Part shown: positions 30,623 through 40,549 of the stretch, in pieces
Layout: the number at the start of each line of letters is the position of its first letter
How positions within the stretch are numbered: the stretch's first letter is position 1
Assembly: GCF_009938225.1 (NCBI RefSeq)
Contig: NZ_AP019657.1
Span: 1,860,001 to 1,924,000, forward strand
Direction: 5' to 3'
DNA from: Vibrio ponticus
GTDB taxonomy: Bacteria > Pseudomonadota > Gammaproteobacteria > Enterobacterales > Vibrionaceae
DNA length: 64,000 nt
Made by a program: the position numbers and the translations under genes
Notes under the pieces: generated by a model
Database searches by the model: none
What the model saw: only the letters and a program-made list of their open reading frames with translations
What the model was told of the DNA's origin: nothing

Positions 30623-30655
30623 AAAAAAAAGGAGGACTTAAAGCCTCCTTTTTTG
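30623..30655 (-). terminator. Terminator of clpX
   Basis: Stem aaaggagg / cctccttt with an eight-base loop. On the minus strand it is followed by a run of T. It ends only about 10 bp before the lon promoter -35. Confidence 0.85.
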
Positions 30656-30677
30656 ATAACGATTGTTATTTAGTGAG

Positions 30678-31961
30678 TTACGACTCTGCGCCAGCCGCTT
30701 GGTTGTCTGAATTGCTGTAAATCAGCAGTGGTTCAGACTCACCATTAATCACTGATTCATCAATCACAACTTTGCTTACGTTGTCCATTGATGGCAGTTC
30801 ATACATGGTCTCAAGAAGTACTGCTTCAAGAATTGAACGTAGACCACGAGCACCTGTTTTACGCTCCATTGCTTTCTTAGCAATCGCACGTAGAGCATCT
30901 TCGCGGAACTCAAGCTCTGAGTTTTCTAGTTCAAATAGTGCAGCATATTGCTTCGTCAACGCATTCTTTGGTTCACAAAGAATTTGAATTAGTGCTTCTT
31001 CATCCAATTCAGTTAGCGTCGTCGTTACAGGTAGACGACCAATGAATTCAGGAATCAGACCGTATTTCACTAAATCTTCTGGTTCAACTTGAGTAAACAG
31101 CTCACCAACAGTCTTGTTCTCGTCTTTTGAACGCACTTCTGCGCCGAAGCCGATACCTGCACCTGTTGCTACACGTTGATCAATCACTTTATCTAGGCCG
31201 GCAAATGCACCACCACAGATAAACAGGATCTTCGAAGTATCAACTTGCAAGAACTCTTGTTGAGGATGCTTACGACCACCTTGTGGTGGAACCGAAGCGA
31301 CGGTACCTTCAATCAGTTTCAACAGCGCTTGTTGAACACCTTCACCTGACACGTCACGTGTGATTGATGGGTTTTCTGCTTTGCGTGAAATCTTATCGAT
31401 TTCATCAATGTAAACAATACCACGTTCTGCTTTCGCTACGTCGTAGTCACATTTTTGTAGCAGTTTTTGGATGATGTTTTCAACGTCTTCGCCAACATAA
31501 CCTGCTTCAGTCAGGGTTGTTGCGTCAGCCATTGTAAATGGTACATCCAAGAAACGCGCTAACGTTTCGGCTAGCAAAGTTTTACCACTACCGGTTGGAC
31601 CGATTAGTAGGATGTTACTTTTACCTAGCTCAACACCTTCGCTCGTAGTGTCACCATTGCGTAAACGCTTGTAATGGTTATAAACGGCTACGGCTAGCAC
31701 TTTTTTAGCGTAATCTTGGCCAATCACATAATCATCAAGGTGCTCACGAATCTCGCGTGGCGTAGGCAACGCTTCAGACTGTTTCTTAGGAAGCACATCT
31801 TTGATTTCTTCGCGAATAATGTCGTTACAAAGGTCGACACATTCGTCACAAATGTAGACTGACGGACCGGCGATCAGCTTGCGAACTTCGTGCTGGCTCT
31901 TACCGCAGAAAGAGCAGTACAGCAGCTTACTACTACTGCCCTCTTTGCTTTTATCTGTCAT
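30678..31961 (-). CDS. clpX: ATP-dependent Clp protease ATP-binding subunit ClpX
   Basis: AAA+ unfoldase that feeds ClpP, with substrates including ssrA-tagged proteins. The 427 residues begin with the zinc domain (Cys16, Cys19, Cys38, Cys41). Walker A 'GPTGSGKT' lies near residue 121 and Walker B '[10 protein letters not shown]' further on. The pore loop '[10 protein letters not shown]' and the IGF-type ClpP-docking loop ('[15 protein letters not shown]') are present. It lies about 125 bp after clpP on the same strand; the gap holds two hairpins. Confidence 0.97.
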   Translation of the reverse strand: MTDKSKEGSSSKLLYCSFCGKSQHEVRKLIAGPSVYICDECVDLCNDIIREEIKDVLPKKQSEALPTPREIREHLDDYVIGQDYAKKVLAVAVYNHYKRLRNGDTTSEGVELGKSNILLIGPTGSGKTLLAETLARFLDVPFTMADATTLTEAGYVGEDVENIIQKLLQKCDYDVAKAERGIVYIDEIDKISRKAENPSITRDVSGEGVQQALLKLIEGTVASVPPQGGRKHPQQEFLQVDTSKILFICGGAFAGLDKVIDQRVATGAGIGFGAEVRSKDENKTVGELFTQVEPEDLVKYGLIPEFIGRLPVTTTLTELDEEALIQILCEPKNALTKQYAALFELENSELEFREDALRAIAKKAMERKTGARGLRSILEAVLLETMYELPSMDNVSKVVIDESVINGESEPLLIYSNSDNQAAGAES

Positions 31962-32012
31962 TCGCTAACCTCTTAGCCTTAAATCTATACGCTTTGAGTG
32001 TATATCAATTTA

Positions 32013-32057
32013 GGGCAAATTGCCCCCGTGAATTGAGCGAAACCTTGTCTCAATTCA
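32013..32057. repeat. Two hairpins in the clpP-clpX gap
   Basis: Hairpin 1: gggcaa / ttgccc (32013-32025). Hairpin 2: tgaattgag / ctcaattca (32029-32057). Neither has a U-tract. They may set the clpP/clpX ratio by mRNA processing or partial attenuation. Confidence 0.6.
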
Positions 32058-32086
32058 GCTAAATCGGACTCAAAGTCAATTTTTGC

Positions 32087-32701
32087 TTAACTACGATGAG
32101 TTAATACTTGGTCAATAATACCGTATTCAGCGGCTTGAGCAGCTGACATAAAGTTATCACGATCCGTATCACGCTCGATCACTTCCATTGGCTGACCAGT
32201 ATGCTCAGCTAGCAAAGTGTTTAGTTTTTGCTTGATTGAAAGAATTTCTTGGGCGTGAATTTGAATGTCTGATGCTTGACCTTGGAACCCACCTAGCGGT
32301 TGGTGAATCATTACACGTGCATTTGGCAGTGCAAAACGCTTACCTGGTGCGCCACCAGCAAGTAGGAAAGCACCCATTGAACATGCTTGACCTGTACACA
32401 ATGTCGCAACGTTTGGCTTGATAAACTGCATAGTATCGTAGATTGCCATACCTGCTGTTACGCTGCCGCCTGGTGAGTTGATGTATAGGTAAATGTCTTT
32501 GTCTGGGTTTTCAGATTCAAGGAAAAGCAACTGAGCAACAATCAGGTTTGCCATGTTGTCTTCAACTTGACCGGTCAAGAAGATGATGCGTTCTTTAAGC
32601 AAGCGCGAGTAAATATCGTAAGAACGTTCACCGCGGGAAGTTTGTTCAACCACCATTGGCACGAGTGCGTTCATAATAGTATTTTGGTCTTGGTAGCTCA
32701 T
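32087..32701 (-). CDS. clpP: ATP-dependent Clp protease proteolytic subunit ClpP
   Basis: Self-compartmentalised serine protease that forms two heptameric rings. The 204 residues include the catalytic triad Ser108 ('[13 protein letters not shown]'), His133 ('VMIHQPLGG') and Asp182 ('RDTDRDNF'). The N-terminal axial-loop region is present. Order tig-clpP-clpX-lon is standard. Confidence 0.97.
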   Translation of the reverse strand: MSYQDQNTIMNALVPMVVEQTSRGERSYDIYSRLLKERIIFLTGQVEDNMANLIVAQLLFLESENPDKDIYLYINSPGGSVTAGMAIYDTMQFIKPNVATLCTGQACSMGAFLLAGGAPGKRFALPNARVMIHQPLGGFQGQASDIQIHAQEILSIKQKLNTLLAEHTGQPMEVIERDTDRDNFMSAAQAAEYGIIDQVLTHRS

Positions 32702-32723
32702 ATTCTGATGTCCCTAAAATAAA

Positions 32724-32753
32724 TGGCCCGGATGATTTAAATCATACGGACCA
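32724..32753. repeat. Imperfect 30-bp palindrome between tig and clpP
   Basis: Centre atgatttaaatcat is a perfect 14-bp palindrome, extended by CCG/CGG and TGG/CCA pairs with single mismatches. It has no U-tract and is a possible processing or attenuation hairpin. Confidence 0.65.
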
Positions 32754-32807
32754 TTGTTAGCAGAATAGTTAACGCTTAGTCAACTTTTCTACGCAAGATA
32801 TTGCTTA

Positions 32808-34106
32808 TTAAGCAGGTTGGTTCATTAGCTCGCTGAAACCAACTTCTTTCTCAGAAACCTGAGCTTTAGCGATGATTGCGTCAATTGCTTGCTCTTCTAG
32901 AGCGATATTGCGCATGTTGTTCATCATTTGCTCGTTTTGCTCGTAGTAAGCAACAACTTCTGATGGATCTTCGTAAGCAGTCGCCATCTCTTCGATTAGA
33001 GACTTAACTTTAGCGTCGTCAGCTTTTAGCTCTTCAGTCTTGATCACTTCACCTAGAAGAAGACCAATAACTACGCGACGTTTAGCTTGCTCTTCGAATA
33101 GCTCACGTGGAAGCTGAGCAGCAGCTTCTGGGTTGCCACCGAAGCGTTGAGCAGCTTGTTGACGAAGAACGTTGATTTCTTGGTCGATAAGTGCAGCTGG
33201 TACGTCGATGTTGTTTTCGTTAACTAGACCGTCGATAGCTTGCTCTTTGATGCGGTTCTTAACAGCTTGCTTAAGTTCACGCTCCATGTTCTTACGAACT
33301 TCAGCTTTAAGAGCGTCAACGCCACCTTCAACAACACCAAACTTAGCAACGAATTCGTCGTTCAGTTCAGGAAGTTCACGTGCTTCAACTTTGTTCACTT
33401 TGATAGAGAACTTAGCTGCTTTACCTTTTAGGTTTTCAGCGTGGTAATCTTCTGGGAAAGTTACGTCGATTTCGAATTCCATACCTTTAGTTTTACCTTC
33501 GATACCGTCTTCGAAACCTGGGATCATGCGACCTGCGCCCATTTCTAGTGGGAAGTTCTCAGCTTTACCGCCTTCGAACTCTTCACCGTCGATAGAACCA
33601 ACGAAATCGATCGTTGCACGCTTACCAGCTTCTGCAGCTTCTTCAACTTCAGTCCAAGTAGCTTGTTGCTTACGTAGAGTTTCGATCATCTCTTCAACGT
33701 CAGCATCTTTAACTTCTGCTTGTGGTTTTTCTACAGCGATGTTCTCAAGACCTTTAAGTTCGATCTCTGGGTACACTTCGAAAGTCGCAGTGAACACTAG
33801 ATCTTCACCTTCTTTAGTTGCTACTGGAGCAAAAGTAGGTGCGCCTGCTGGGTTGATTTTTTCTTTAACGATCGCTTCGATGAAGTGACGTTGCATAACT
33901 TCACCCATCACGTCTTGACGTACTGCTTTACCGTACATCTGCGCAACCATTTTTAGAGGCGCTTTGCCTTTACGGAAACCATCGAAACGACGGTTTTTAG
34001 CGATGTTGCGTAGTTCAGCTGTTACAGCGTCTTCGATGTTTGCAGCTGGAACAGTAATGTTTAGACGGCGCTCTAGGCCTTCTAGCGTTTCAACAGTAAC
34101 TTGCAT
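32808..34106 (-). CDS. tig: Trigger factor
   Basis: Ribosome-bound chaperone and peptidyl-prolyl isomerase that first meets nascent chains. The 432 residues show the ribosome-docking loop '[12 protein letters not shown]' (about 43-54), the FKBP domain starting about residue 150 ('[44 protein letters not shown]') and the C-terminal arms. SD lies within a long leader. Immediately upstream at 34128-34144 is a 7-bp hairpin. Confidence 0.97.
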   Translation of the reverse strand: MQVTVETLEGLERRLNITVPAANIEDAVTAELRNIAKNRRFDGFRKGKAPLKMVAQMYGKAVRQDVMGEVMQRHFIEAIVKEKINPAGAPTFAPVATKEGEDLVFTATFEVYPEIELKGLENIAVEKPQAEVKDADVEEMIETLRKQQATWTEVEEAAEAGKRATIDFVGSIDGEEFEGGKAENFPLEMGAGRMIPGFEDGIEGKTKGMEFEIDVTFPEDYHAENLKGKAAKFSIKVNKVEARELPELNDEFVAKFGVVEGGVDALKAEVRKNMERELKQAVKNRIKEQAIDGLVNENNIDVPAALIDQEINVLRQQAAQRFGGNPEAAAQLPRELFEEQAKRRVVIGLLLGEVIKTEELKADDAKVKSLIEEMATAYEDPSEVVAYYEQNEQMMNNMRNIALEEQAIDAIIAKAQVSEKEVGFSELMNQPA

Positions 34107-34610
34107 TCTTCATTAACCTCAATACTGGCTCAGCATGGCTGAGCGTATGAGTTACCTAAGCTTGGCTTGGTAACTGCATCCTTGTTTGTACTCTAAGAGC
34201 ACCTATTAATTTCGAGCATCGACCACCTACTTTGAGGCAATCGAACTAATTAGCGATATCTTTTTCTCGTTATAAAACGGTGAAAGGTATCTCCGATTAG
34301 TCTCAGGACATAGATTTAGACGCAGCATTCTAACGACCTTGACAACCAGTGTCGAGCCGAACCCCTGCTTACATCCCTCAATATCCTAAATTCTCAACTG
34401 AATGCTACATATTTGAGCATTCATCATCGCTAACCGTGTCAGAAATGGGGACATTAATGTGTTTTTCAAGAGAAACTAGCGTTTTTTTTAATTCAAGTAA
34501 TAAAAGGAGATCTAAGTCCGGTTTTCCTGCCCAATTTGATAACCTGCCACAACACCTTAGTAACAAAAAACGCTAGTCTAGAACACTCTATTTTTGACTA
34601 AGGATGCCTT
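34107..34610. other. Divergent intergenic region between tig and dctB
   Basis: 504 bp with no convincing gene. It holds the tig leader with a small hairpin gctcagc-atg-gctgagc (34128-34144), about 22 bp before the tig ATG, and the dctB promoter region. A 75-codon frame starting with GTG at 34349 has no SD and no family-like features. Confidence 0.5.
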
Positions 34611-36392
34611 ATGCAGCTTAACCGACGCACTTTTCTCTATTTGCTGGCGTTGTTTATGTTATGTGCAATCCTTGGTGGGCGCTGGGTGTGGAATAGCAGC
34701 TATCAGAACCAACTCGATCAACATCAAGCGCAGCTAGAACGTTTCTCAAGTCATATCATCACAAAGCTTGATAAATATGACCATTTACCCCGTCTCCTTG
34801 CCCAAGACCGCGAAGTTATCTCCGCGGTACTCAACCCCAATAACTCGGCTCAAATAGACATTACTAACCGTTATCTTGCAGACGTTAACCAAGTCATAAA
34901 TGCCGCAGACACTTACCTACTCGACGCACAAGGCACCACTATTGCGGCGAGCAATTGGAACATTCAACGCAGCTTTGTCGGGCGAAATTTTGCCTGGCGT
35001 CCTTATTTCTCTCAAGCTGTGCAAGGAGAGAAAAGCCAGTATTTTGCGCTCGGTTCAACCTCTGGTCAGCGAGGCTATTATTACAGTTATCCGGTGGTGT
35101 ATGCGGCAGAAATCATCGGCGTAATCGTGATTAAAATGGATCTCTCTGCGATCGAGGATAATTGGCAAAGTGAAACCAACTTTTTTGTTGCTACCGATCC
35201 GAACAACATCATTTTCATGTCAAGCAACCACAAATGGTTATTTCACAGTCTTGCCGACTTGTCGCCAGAGGTTCGCCAGCAAGTGCTGCGCAGTCGTCAA
35301 TTTCTCGATACTGACATTCGATCACTTGGTCTGCGCGGTGACTTAGAAAGCGCCCAATCGGAACTGACCAATTTGCGTAAAGTGGGTGGTCAAGGTGACT
35401 TTATTGTGACCTCTCGGCACCTAGAAGACTTACAGTTAACCATTCGCGTTTTAACGCCAAAACACACCATTTTATGGTCAACATTTAGTTTCCTTCTGGT
35501 ACTCGTCCTACTGTTTGCCATCCTATTTCTTTCAATTCAATTGGCCCATCAATCGCAACTAAAACAACGGCAATTGACCCAAATTCAATCTGAAGCCAAG
35601 CAAAAACTCGAATTCCTCGTAATGGAGCGTACTGCCGAGTTACATGCTGAAATCAACGAAAGAAGCAAGACTGAACAGGCACTAAGACAAACGCAAAATG
35701 AGCTGATCCAAGCGGCAAAACTCGCGGTACTCGGGCAGATGTCAGCAAGTATTAGCCATGAACTCAACAACCCACTGGCGGCCATTCGTAGCTTTGCTGA
35801 CAACGGCAGACGCTTCCTTGCCAAGCAGCAGACAGATCGCGTCGATGAAAACCTTGCGCGAATATCTGCATTAACTGAGCGCATGGCAAAAATTAGCGAA
35901 CAGCTGAAGTCATTTACGCGTAAATCCGATACTCAAGAAAAGCAAAAACTCGCCTTGGCACCTATGATCACGTCGGTAAAAGAACTTATTGCGCCGCAGA
36001 TAAAATCACAGCAAGCGACGTTGACGATCTCAATGCCCGATACGCCAATTCATGTCATCGTCAACCCAATTCAGCTTGAGCAAGTGATGGTTAACCTACT
36101 CAGTAATGCGATTCAAGCCGTGAGCGAACAACCAACGCGAGAAATACAGCTCACGGTTGAGTTACAACCATCTCTCGTCATGATTCATGTCGATGATAGC
36201 GGAGAAGGTATCCCCGCAGCACAACGCGAAAAGTTGTTTGAGCCTTTCTATACCACCAAGAAAAATGGACTGGGCTTAGGGCTTTCTATCTCTCAGCAGA
36301 TACTTCAAGCCATGGATGGGCAATTAACTATAAGTGAATCGCCACTCGGCGGCGCGCGATTTACTATCACCTTGCAGTTTAAGGATCAGTAA
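34611..36392 (+). CDS. dctB: C4-dicarboxylate sensor histidine kinase DctB
   Basis: Inner-membrane sensor that phosphorylates DctD in response to succinate, fumarate or malate. The 593 residues have a membrane segment at about 8-28, a periplasmic dCache-like sensor (about 30-280; 'RNFAWRPYFSQAVQGEKSQYFALGSTSGQRGYYYSYPV' is the ligand-binding strand region), a second membrane segment at about 286-308, a coiled coil, the HisKA domain with phospho-acceptor His383 in 'ASISHELNNPL', and the ATPase N and G boxes ('NLLSNAIQAV', 'DDSGEGIP', 'GLGLGLS'). Its stop overlaps the dctD start (TAATG). SD AAGGA lies six bases before the ATG. Confidence 0.95.
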   Translation: MQLNRRTFLYLLALFMLCAILGGRWVWNSSYQNQLDQHQAQLERFSSHIITKLDKYDHLPRLLAQDREVISAVLNPNNSAQIDITNRYLADVNQVINAADTYLLDAQGTTIAASNWNIQRSFVGRNFAWRPYFSQAVQGEKSQYFALGSTSGQRGYYYSYPVVYAAEIIGVIVIKMDLSAIEDNWQSETNFFVATDPNNIIFMSSNHKWLFHSLADLSPEVRQQVLRSRQFLDTDIRSLGLRGDLESAQSELTNLRKVGGQGDFIVTSRHLEDLQLTIRVLTPKHTILWSTFSFLLVLVLLFAILFLSIQLAHQSQLKQRQLTQIQSEAKQKLEFLVMERTAELHAEINERSKTEQALRQTQNELIQAAKLAVLGQMSASISHELNNPLAAIRSFADNGRRFLAKQQTDRVDENLARISALTERMAKISEQLKSFTRKSDTQEKQKLALAPMITSVKELIAPQIKSQQATLTISMPDTPIHVIVNPIQLEQVMVNLLSNAIQAVSEQPTREIQLTVELQPSLVMIHVDDSGEGIPAAQREKLFEPFYTTKKNGLGLGLSISQQILQAMDGQLTISESPLGGARFTITLQFKDQ

Positions 36393-37732
36393 TGGAAGAC
36401 GTATTCTTTATCGATGACGAAAGCGATATTCGCATTGCAATTGAACAGAGCTTTGAGCTTGAAGATATCTCAGCGCGTTTCTTTGCCGACGCAGAAACTG
36501 CGCTTATCGCCATCAAGCAATCTGGACTCCCTAAAGTCGTGATTAGCGATATCTGTTTACCCGGTATATCCGGTGAAAATCTGCTCACCAGTGTCTTACA
36601 TCAAGATGAGGATATACCGGTTATCTTGATCACCGGGCATGGTGACATCGAAATGGCAGTCAACGCATTACACAAAGGCGCCTATGATTTCATTGAAAAG
36701 CCCTTCGCCATAGACAGATTGATTGATACAACCCGACGCGCAATAGATAAACGCAACCTCACGCTCGAGAATCATGCGCTAAAACGCAGTCTCAAAGCCA
36801 GTCAAACCCTTGGTCCGCGTATTATTGGTGAAACCAACCAAATCCAACAACTCCGTGAAACTATTTCACATATAGCCGACACCAACGCAGACATTTTGTT
36901 ATTTGGTGAAACAGGCACAGGTAAAGAACTGGTTGCTCGCTCAATACACGAACAGAGTTCGCGTCGTGATAGTAACTTTGTCGCCATTAACTGTGGCGCA
37001 GTACCAGAAAACTTAATTGAAAGTGAGTTATATGGGCACGAAAAAGGCGCATTTACCGGTGCAGACAGCCAGCGCGTGGGTAAATTTGAACACGCCAATG
37101 GCGGCACGCTATTTTTAGATGAAATTGAGTCGATGCCGATGCAAGCTCAGATCCGCTTGCTACGTGTGCTTCAAGAACGTGTCATTGAACGGGTAGGATC
37201 AAACCAACTTATTCCCATCGATATCCGCGTAATCGCCGCAACTAAAGTGGATCTCAACCAAGCCGCTGTTGAAGGCGATTTTCGCCAAGACCTTTACTAT
37301 CGCCTCAACGTGGTCACCCTCGATTTACCCGCTCTACGTCATCGAAAAGAAGATATCCCCGCGCTATTCCACCATTTTTTACTGGTTGCCGCTGCGCGTT
37401 ATGGCAAAGACGCCGCCTCTATCCCTAACGCCGATTTACAAAGCTTAATAAGCCATGATTGGCCAGGCAATGTGCGTGAACTGCGCAATTGCGCTGAGCG
37501 ATTTGTGTTGCTCGGGAAATTGGGTGAATTTTCTCATCCCCCCCAGCACGACAAGGCTATTCAGCCGCTGTCAGAGCAAGTGGCTGAATTTGAAAAAATG
37601 CTGATCGAGCAGGCGTTAACCGCAAATGAAGGGCGCATCAACGAGACGATGCAACAGCTGCAAGTGGCGAGAAAAACCCTCTACGACAAAATGCAAAAAT
37701 ATGAGCTTGATAAACGGGATTTTAAAGAATAA
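36392..37732 (+). CDS. dctD: C4-dicarboxylate sigma-54 response regulator DctD
   Basis: NtrC-family enhancer-binding protein. The 446 residues have a receiver domain with Asp53 in 'VVISDICLPG', an AAA+ domain with Walker A 'GETGTGKE' (172-179) and the sigma-54-contacting 'GAFTGA' (219-224), and a C-terminal Fis-type helix-turn-helix ('NEGRINETMQQLQVARKTLYDKMQKYEL'). Its natural target, dctPQM, lies 7 kb further on the opposite strand, behind the heme cassette; a -24/-12 promoter and palindromes fit this. Confidence 0.95.
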   Translation: MEDVFFIDDESDIRIAIEQSFELEDISARFFADAETALIAIKQSGLPKVVISDICLPGISGENLLTSVLHQDEDIPVILITGHGDIEMAVNALHKGAYDFIEKPFAIDRLIDTTRRAIDKRNLTLENHALKRSLKASQTLGPRIIGETNQIQQLRETISHIADTNADILLFGETGTGKELVARSIHEQSSRRDSNFVAINCGAVPENLIESELYGHEKGAFTGADSQRVGKFEHANGGTLFLDEIESMPMQAQIRLLRVLQERVIERVGSNQLIPIDIRVIAATKVDLNQAAVEGDFRQDLYYRLNVVTLDLPALRHRKEDIPALFHHFLLVAAARYGKDAASIPNADLQSLISHDWPGNVRELRNCAERFVLLGKLGEFSHPPQHDKAIQPLSEQVAEFEKMLIEQALTANEGRINETMQQLQVARKTLYDKMQKYELDKRDFKE

Positions 37733-37742
37733 ATGGTGACAT

Positions 37743-37767
37743 AAAAAAGGGCACTGTGCGTGCCCTT
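37743..37767 (-). terminator. Terminator of the heme receptor transcript
   Basis: Arms aagggca / tgccctt with a seven-base loop, followed on the minus strand by TTTTTT. Lies between the converging dctD and receptor genes. Confidence 0.85.
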
Positions 37768-37792
37768 CGGTAACTCAAACAAATACATTTAT

Positions 37793-39889
37793 TTAAAAGT
37801 CATATTTGACGGTCACAGCCCAGTTTCGACCAGCTTGAGTCAGATCTTTGTTCTCGACCGTTTCGCCTTTAACGTCATTCCAGTTGTAGTATTCTTTATC
37901 CGTGAGGTTAAAGACACCAGCTCGAAGTGTTAGATCTTTAATTGGTTTGTAGTAGGCGGTTAAATCAACCACCGTAGCGCTTGAAATGGGTTGAATTTGC
38001 GCGCCTCGCTCACCCTCGGCGATATCGTCTTGCTTCTTAGCTGCGGTATAGCTTAAGTTCAATGATGTGCCCCAATTGTCTGTCGAGTCAAAGTTCACTC
38101 CAACGATAGCATTCCACGGATTCACATCATTGAGTGGTTCGCCATCACCATCTTCACCTTCGGTATAAGCGGCTGCCAATCGAGAGCTAAAGCCTTCGAT
38201 GGGCATAAAGCCATCCCATGACAATTGGTTGGAAAACTCGATACCCTTAATCTTGGCGGATTCAATATTGTTGTACTGCACAATCGCCGGATTCATCGGG
38301 TTCATGAATTGCCCAGTAGTTTCGCTAGTAATGAAGTTGTCGTAATCACTGTAGAAAACCGCAATTTCAGTGTCAGAGCGATCTGTATTATGACGCCAGC
38401 CTAACTCATAGGAGATACTTTCTTCAGCTTTCAAATCTGGATTGGGCTTACTGTAATAGCTCATTATTGGATTTCCATACGAGTAGAACAACTCTTTGAA
38501 ATCTGGAGCACGGAAACCTTGGCTCACTTGAGCAAATAATCGATGTTCTTGGCTTAAACGATACACAGCACCAAGACGAGCGGTAAAGGCTGAATCACTA
38601 AATTTCTTATATTCGCTTGCATCATTATTGCTCGGGTTATCACTTGTATCACCAGGATCGGTTTCAAACCAATCATAACGAACACCTGGCGTGACTGTTA
38701 GGTTACCGATTGAAATTTGGTCTTGAAGAAAAATGCCGTAACGGCGCTCGGATGCGCTAGGGATATAGAAAATTTCCTTATCAGCACCAACGCTATTGTA
38801 CTCTTTATTGATGTTTTCAATATCTTTGTCTTGGAAAGAACCACCATAAACTACGTAGTGTTCGGTATTACCTAAACTAAACTCTTTATCAATCTGTAGG
38901 TCAAACTGATAACCTTCATCGTTATAGATATAGTCTTTGCGTTGACGATTAGAATCACTATCTTTAGTGCGATGGGTAACCCCATTCTCATCTTTGCTTA
39001 AATAATCTAATTGCCACACCACCGAGTCAGCTAATGAGGCATGAACATCCCAAATGTGTTTAATACCTACTTGATATTGTTCCGTGACATCCTCAGACGT
39101 CCCGTTGCTGTATCCAGAATAAGCTTGATCAGCTTTATCGGTGTTTTTTAGATAATTACCGTTAAACTCTACACGATGAGCATCGTTGAGTTGGTACTGC
39201 AACTTCACTAATAGGTTATTCGCCTCTGTATCCTGTTGATCCAAATCGCCAAAATTCTCCAGCTCACTACCATCACGACGGGTATATGCTACTAGCGTTT
39301 CAAGGTCACCAACCTGATTTGCTAACGCAACAGATTCACTGAAGGTATTGTCTTTAGATGAGTAATTGAACTTGGTATGGCCGCCGAAATCTTTTCCTTG
39401 TAAAAAGTCGGCAGGATCTTTGGTTTCGAATGCGACAATACCACCTATCGCATCAGAACCTTGTAAAGATGATGCCGCCCCTTTAACAATCTCCACGGAC
39501 TTAAGTAAGTCAGTATCCACTTCTACTCGCGATGAATTAACAAAAGTGCCGCCTGATTCAAACTGGTTGCCTTGGGCAACGCCATCCACTAGCACTTTAA
39601 TCCGATTGCCATCAATTCCGCGAATATTGATGTTTTGCACTCCTTGACGACCGTTACTTTCGACAGTCACACCTGGAGTATATTTAAATAGGTCATCCAA
39701 ACTGGTGATCATATCGCGCTCAATCGTCTCATCAGTAATCACCGTGACTGAAGCTGCGGTATCAATCACTTGGGTATTGGTACGAGTGGCGGTAACAACA
39801 ACCGTTTCTTGCAATGAAGAGTCATCTGCATAAATTGGCGCAGACAAAAGCCCAGCAATAGCTAGAGCTAAAGGCGTTTGCTTTAACAT
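37793..39889 (-). CDS. TonB-dependent heme/hemoglobin receptor (HutA/HupA-like)
   Basis: Outer-membrane beta-barrel importer of heme. The 698 residues start with a signal peptide (cleaved after Ala21) and a TonB box 'ETVVVTAT' (28-35). The plug domain is about 45-160 and a 22-strand barrel ends in '...WAVTVKYDF', a proper outer-membrane C-terminal Phe. The FRAP box 'GFRAPDFKELF' and 'NPDL' box of the heme receptor family are present. Characterised heme receptors carry a conserved His between these boxes; this protein has none there. It is last in a hutX-hutZ-receptor order on the minus strand, 93 bp after hutZ, and shares the Fur-controlled region upstream of hutX. Confidence 0.85.
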   Translation of the reverse strand: MLKQTPLALAIAGLLSAPIYADDSSLQETVVVTATRTNTQVIDTAASVTVITDETIERDMITSLDDLFKYTPGVTVESNGRQGVQNINIRGIDGNRIKVLVDGVAQGNQFESGGTFVNSSRVEVDTDLLKSVEIVKGAASSLQGSDAIGGIVAFETKDPADFLQGKDFGGHTKFNYSSKDNTFSESVALANQVGDLETLVAYTRRDGSELENFGDLDQQDTEANNLLVKLQYQLNDAHRVEFNGNYLKNTDKADQAYSGYSNGTSEDVTEQYQVGIKHIWDVHASLADSVVWQLDYLSKDENGVTHRTKDSDSNRQRKDYIYNDEGYQFDLQIDKEFSLGNTEHYVVYGGSFQDKDIENINKEYNSVGADKEIFYIPSASERRYGIFLQDQISIGNLTVTPGVRYDWFETDPGDTSDNPSNNDASEYKKFSDSAFTARLGAVYRLSQEHRLFAQVSQGFRAPDFKELFYSYGNPIMSYYSKPNPDLKAEESISYELGWRHNTDRSDTEIAVFYSDYDNFITSETTGQFMNPMNPAIVQYNNIESAKIKGIEFSNQLSWDGFMPIEGFSSRLAAAYTEGEDGDGEPLNDVNPWNAIVGVNFDSTDNWGTSLNLSYTAAKKQDDIAEGERGAQIQPISSATVVDLTAYYKPIKDLTLRAGVFNLTDKEYYNWNDVKGETVENKDLTQAGRNWAVTVKYDF

Positions 39890-39982
39890 TTTTTATTCCA
39901 TTTAAAGGTGAATGACCTGAATGAGTCTTATATTTGTGTTTTCAGGTCTTTTGAGGCTTCCATTGCTCTAGACATTACTCAT

Positions 39983-40549
39983 TTATTTTTGTGGCTGAAT
40001 ATGCCCTTCGGTTAAATGTACAAAATCCAAAAGGTCATTCCCTGATACTTCAAATGCTTGACCAAATCCCTTTACATAGCGACCTGAATCTGGAACCAAG
40101 CGATATAGATTGAAATCCCCAAGCTGACTGAGGTTGTCAATGATTTCGCCAAAACGCTCTCTCAGTGCATGCACCCCTTCGTGCCAGTCACCGGTTTGCT
40201 TTTCGACTAGCTCAGCTTTGGTGTCAAAAGTCAGTCGTTTACGCGCGTAAATCTGCTTACTTTCATTCTCATCTTCGATCATAAGAATCGAAACGTTACG
40301 GTTTGTTTTTAAGTTCTTCCCATGCGCGGCAATGTCACTCACAAGGATGTAATAGCCTCGCTTATCAAACGCAAAAGGCGCGTAAGTAGCGTTAGGTATG
40401 CCTTGCTCACTGATCGTGGCTAGCTGTAACGTTTTTCTGCTATCGCGAAATTCTTGGATCTCTGGTTCCAAACGGTTCTGTAACCGTTCACGACGAACAT
40501 CCTCTCTTTGTTGCTGATCGATTTCAGTCGACTGACTTTCTAAATTCAT
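39983..40549 (-). CDS. hutZ: Heme-degrading protein HutZ
   Basis: Split-barrel (PNPOx-like) heme oxygenase that opens heme and releases iron. The 188 residues include 'RKTLQLATISEQGIPNATYAPFAFDKRGYYILVSDIAAHGKNLKTNRNVSILMI' of the flavin-reductase-like barrel and the C-terminal heme-ligand region 'FVHLTEGHIQP' with the His of HutZ/HugZ. The first codon overlaps the hutX stop (ATGA), so they are coupled. In V. cholerae the partner is HutW; no hutW is in the window. Confidence 0.92.
   Translation of the reverse strand: MNLESQSTEIDQQQREDVRRERLQNRLEPEIQEFRDSRKTLQLATISEQGIPNATYAPFAFDKRGYYILVSDIAAHGKNLKTNRNVSILMIEDENESKQIYARKRLTFDTKAELVEKQTGDWHEGVHALRERFGEIIDNLSQLGDFNLYRLVPDSGRYVKGFGQAFEVSGNDLLDFVHLTEGHIQPQK

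Noticed and set aside
34349..34576. 75-codon frame in the tig-dctB intergenic region
   Set aside because: GTG start, no SD, low complexity with no family-like features, and it runs through promoter DNA.
37530..37550. Run of C residues in dctD
   Set aside because: The frame is open on both sides and the C-terminal HTH is in frame, so there is no sign of a frameshift.
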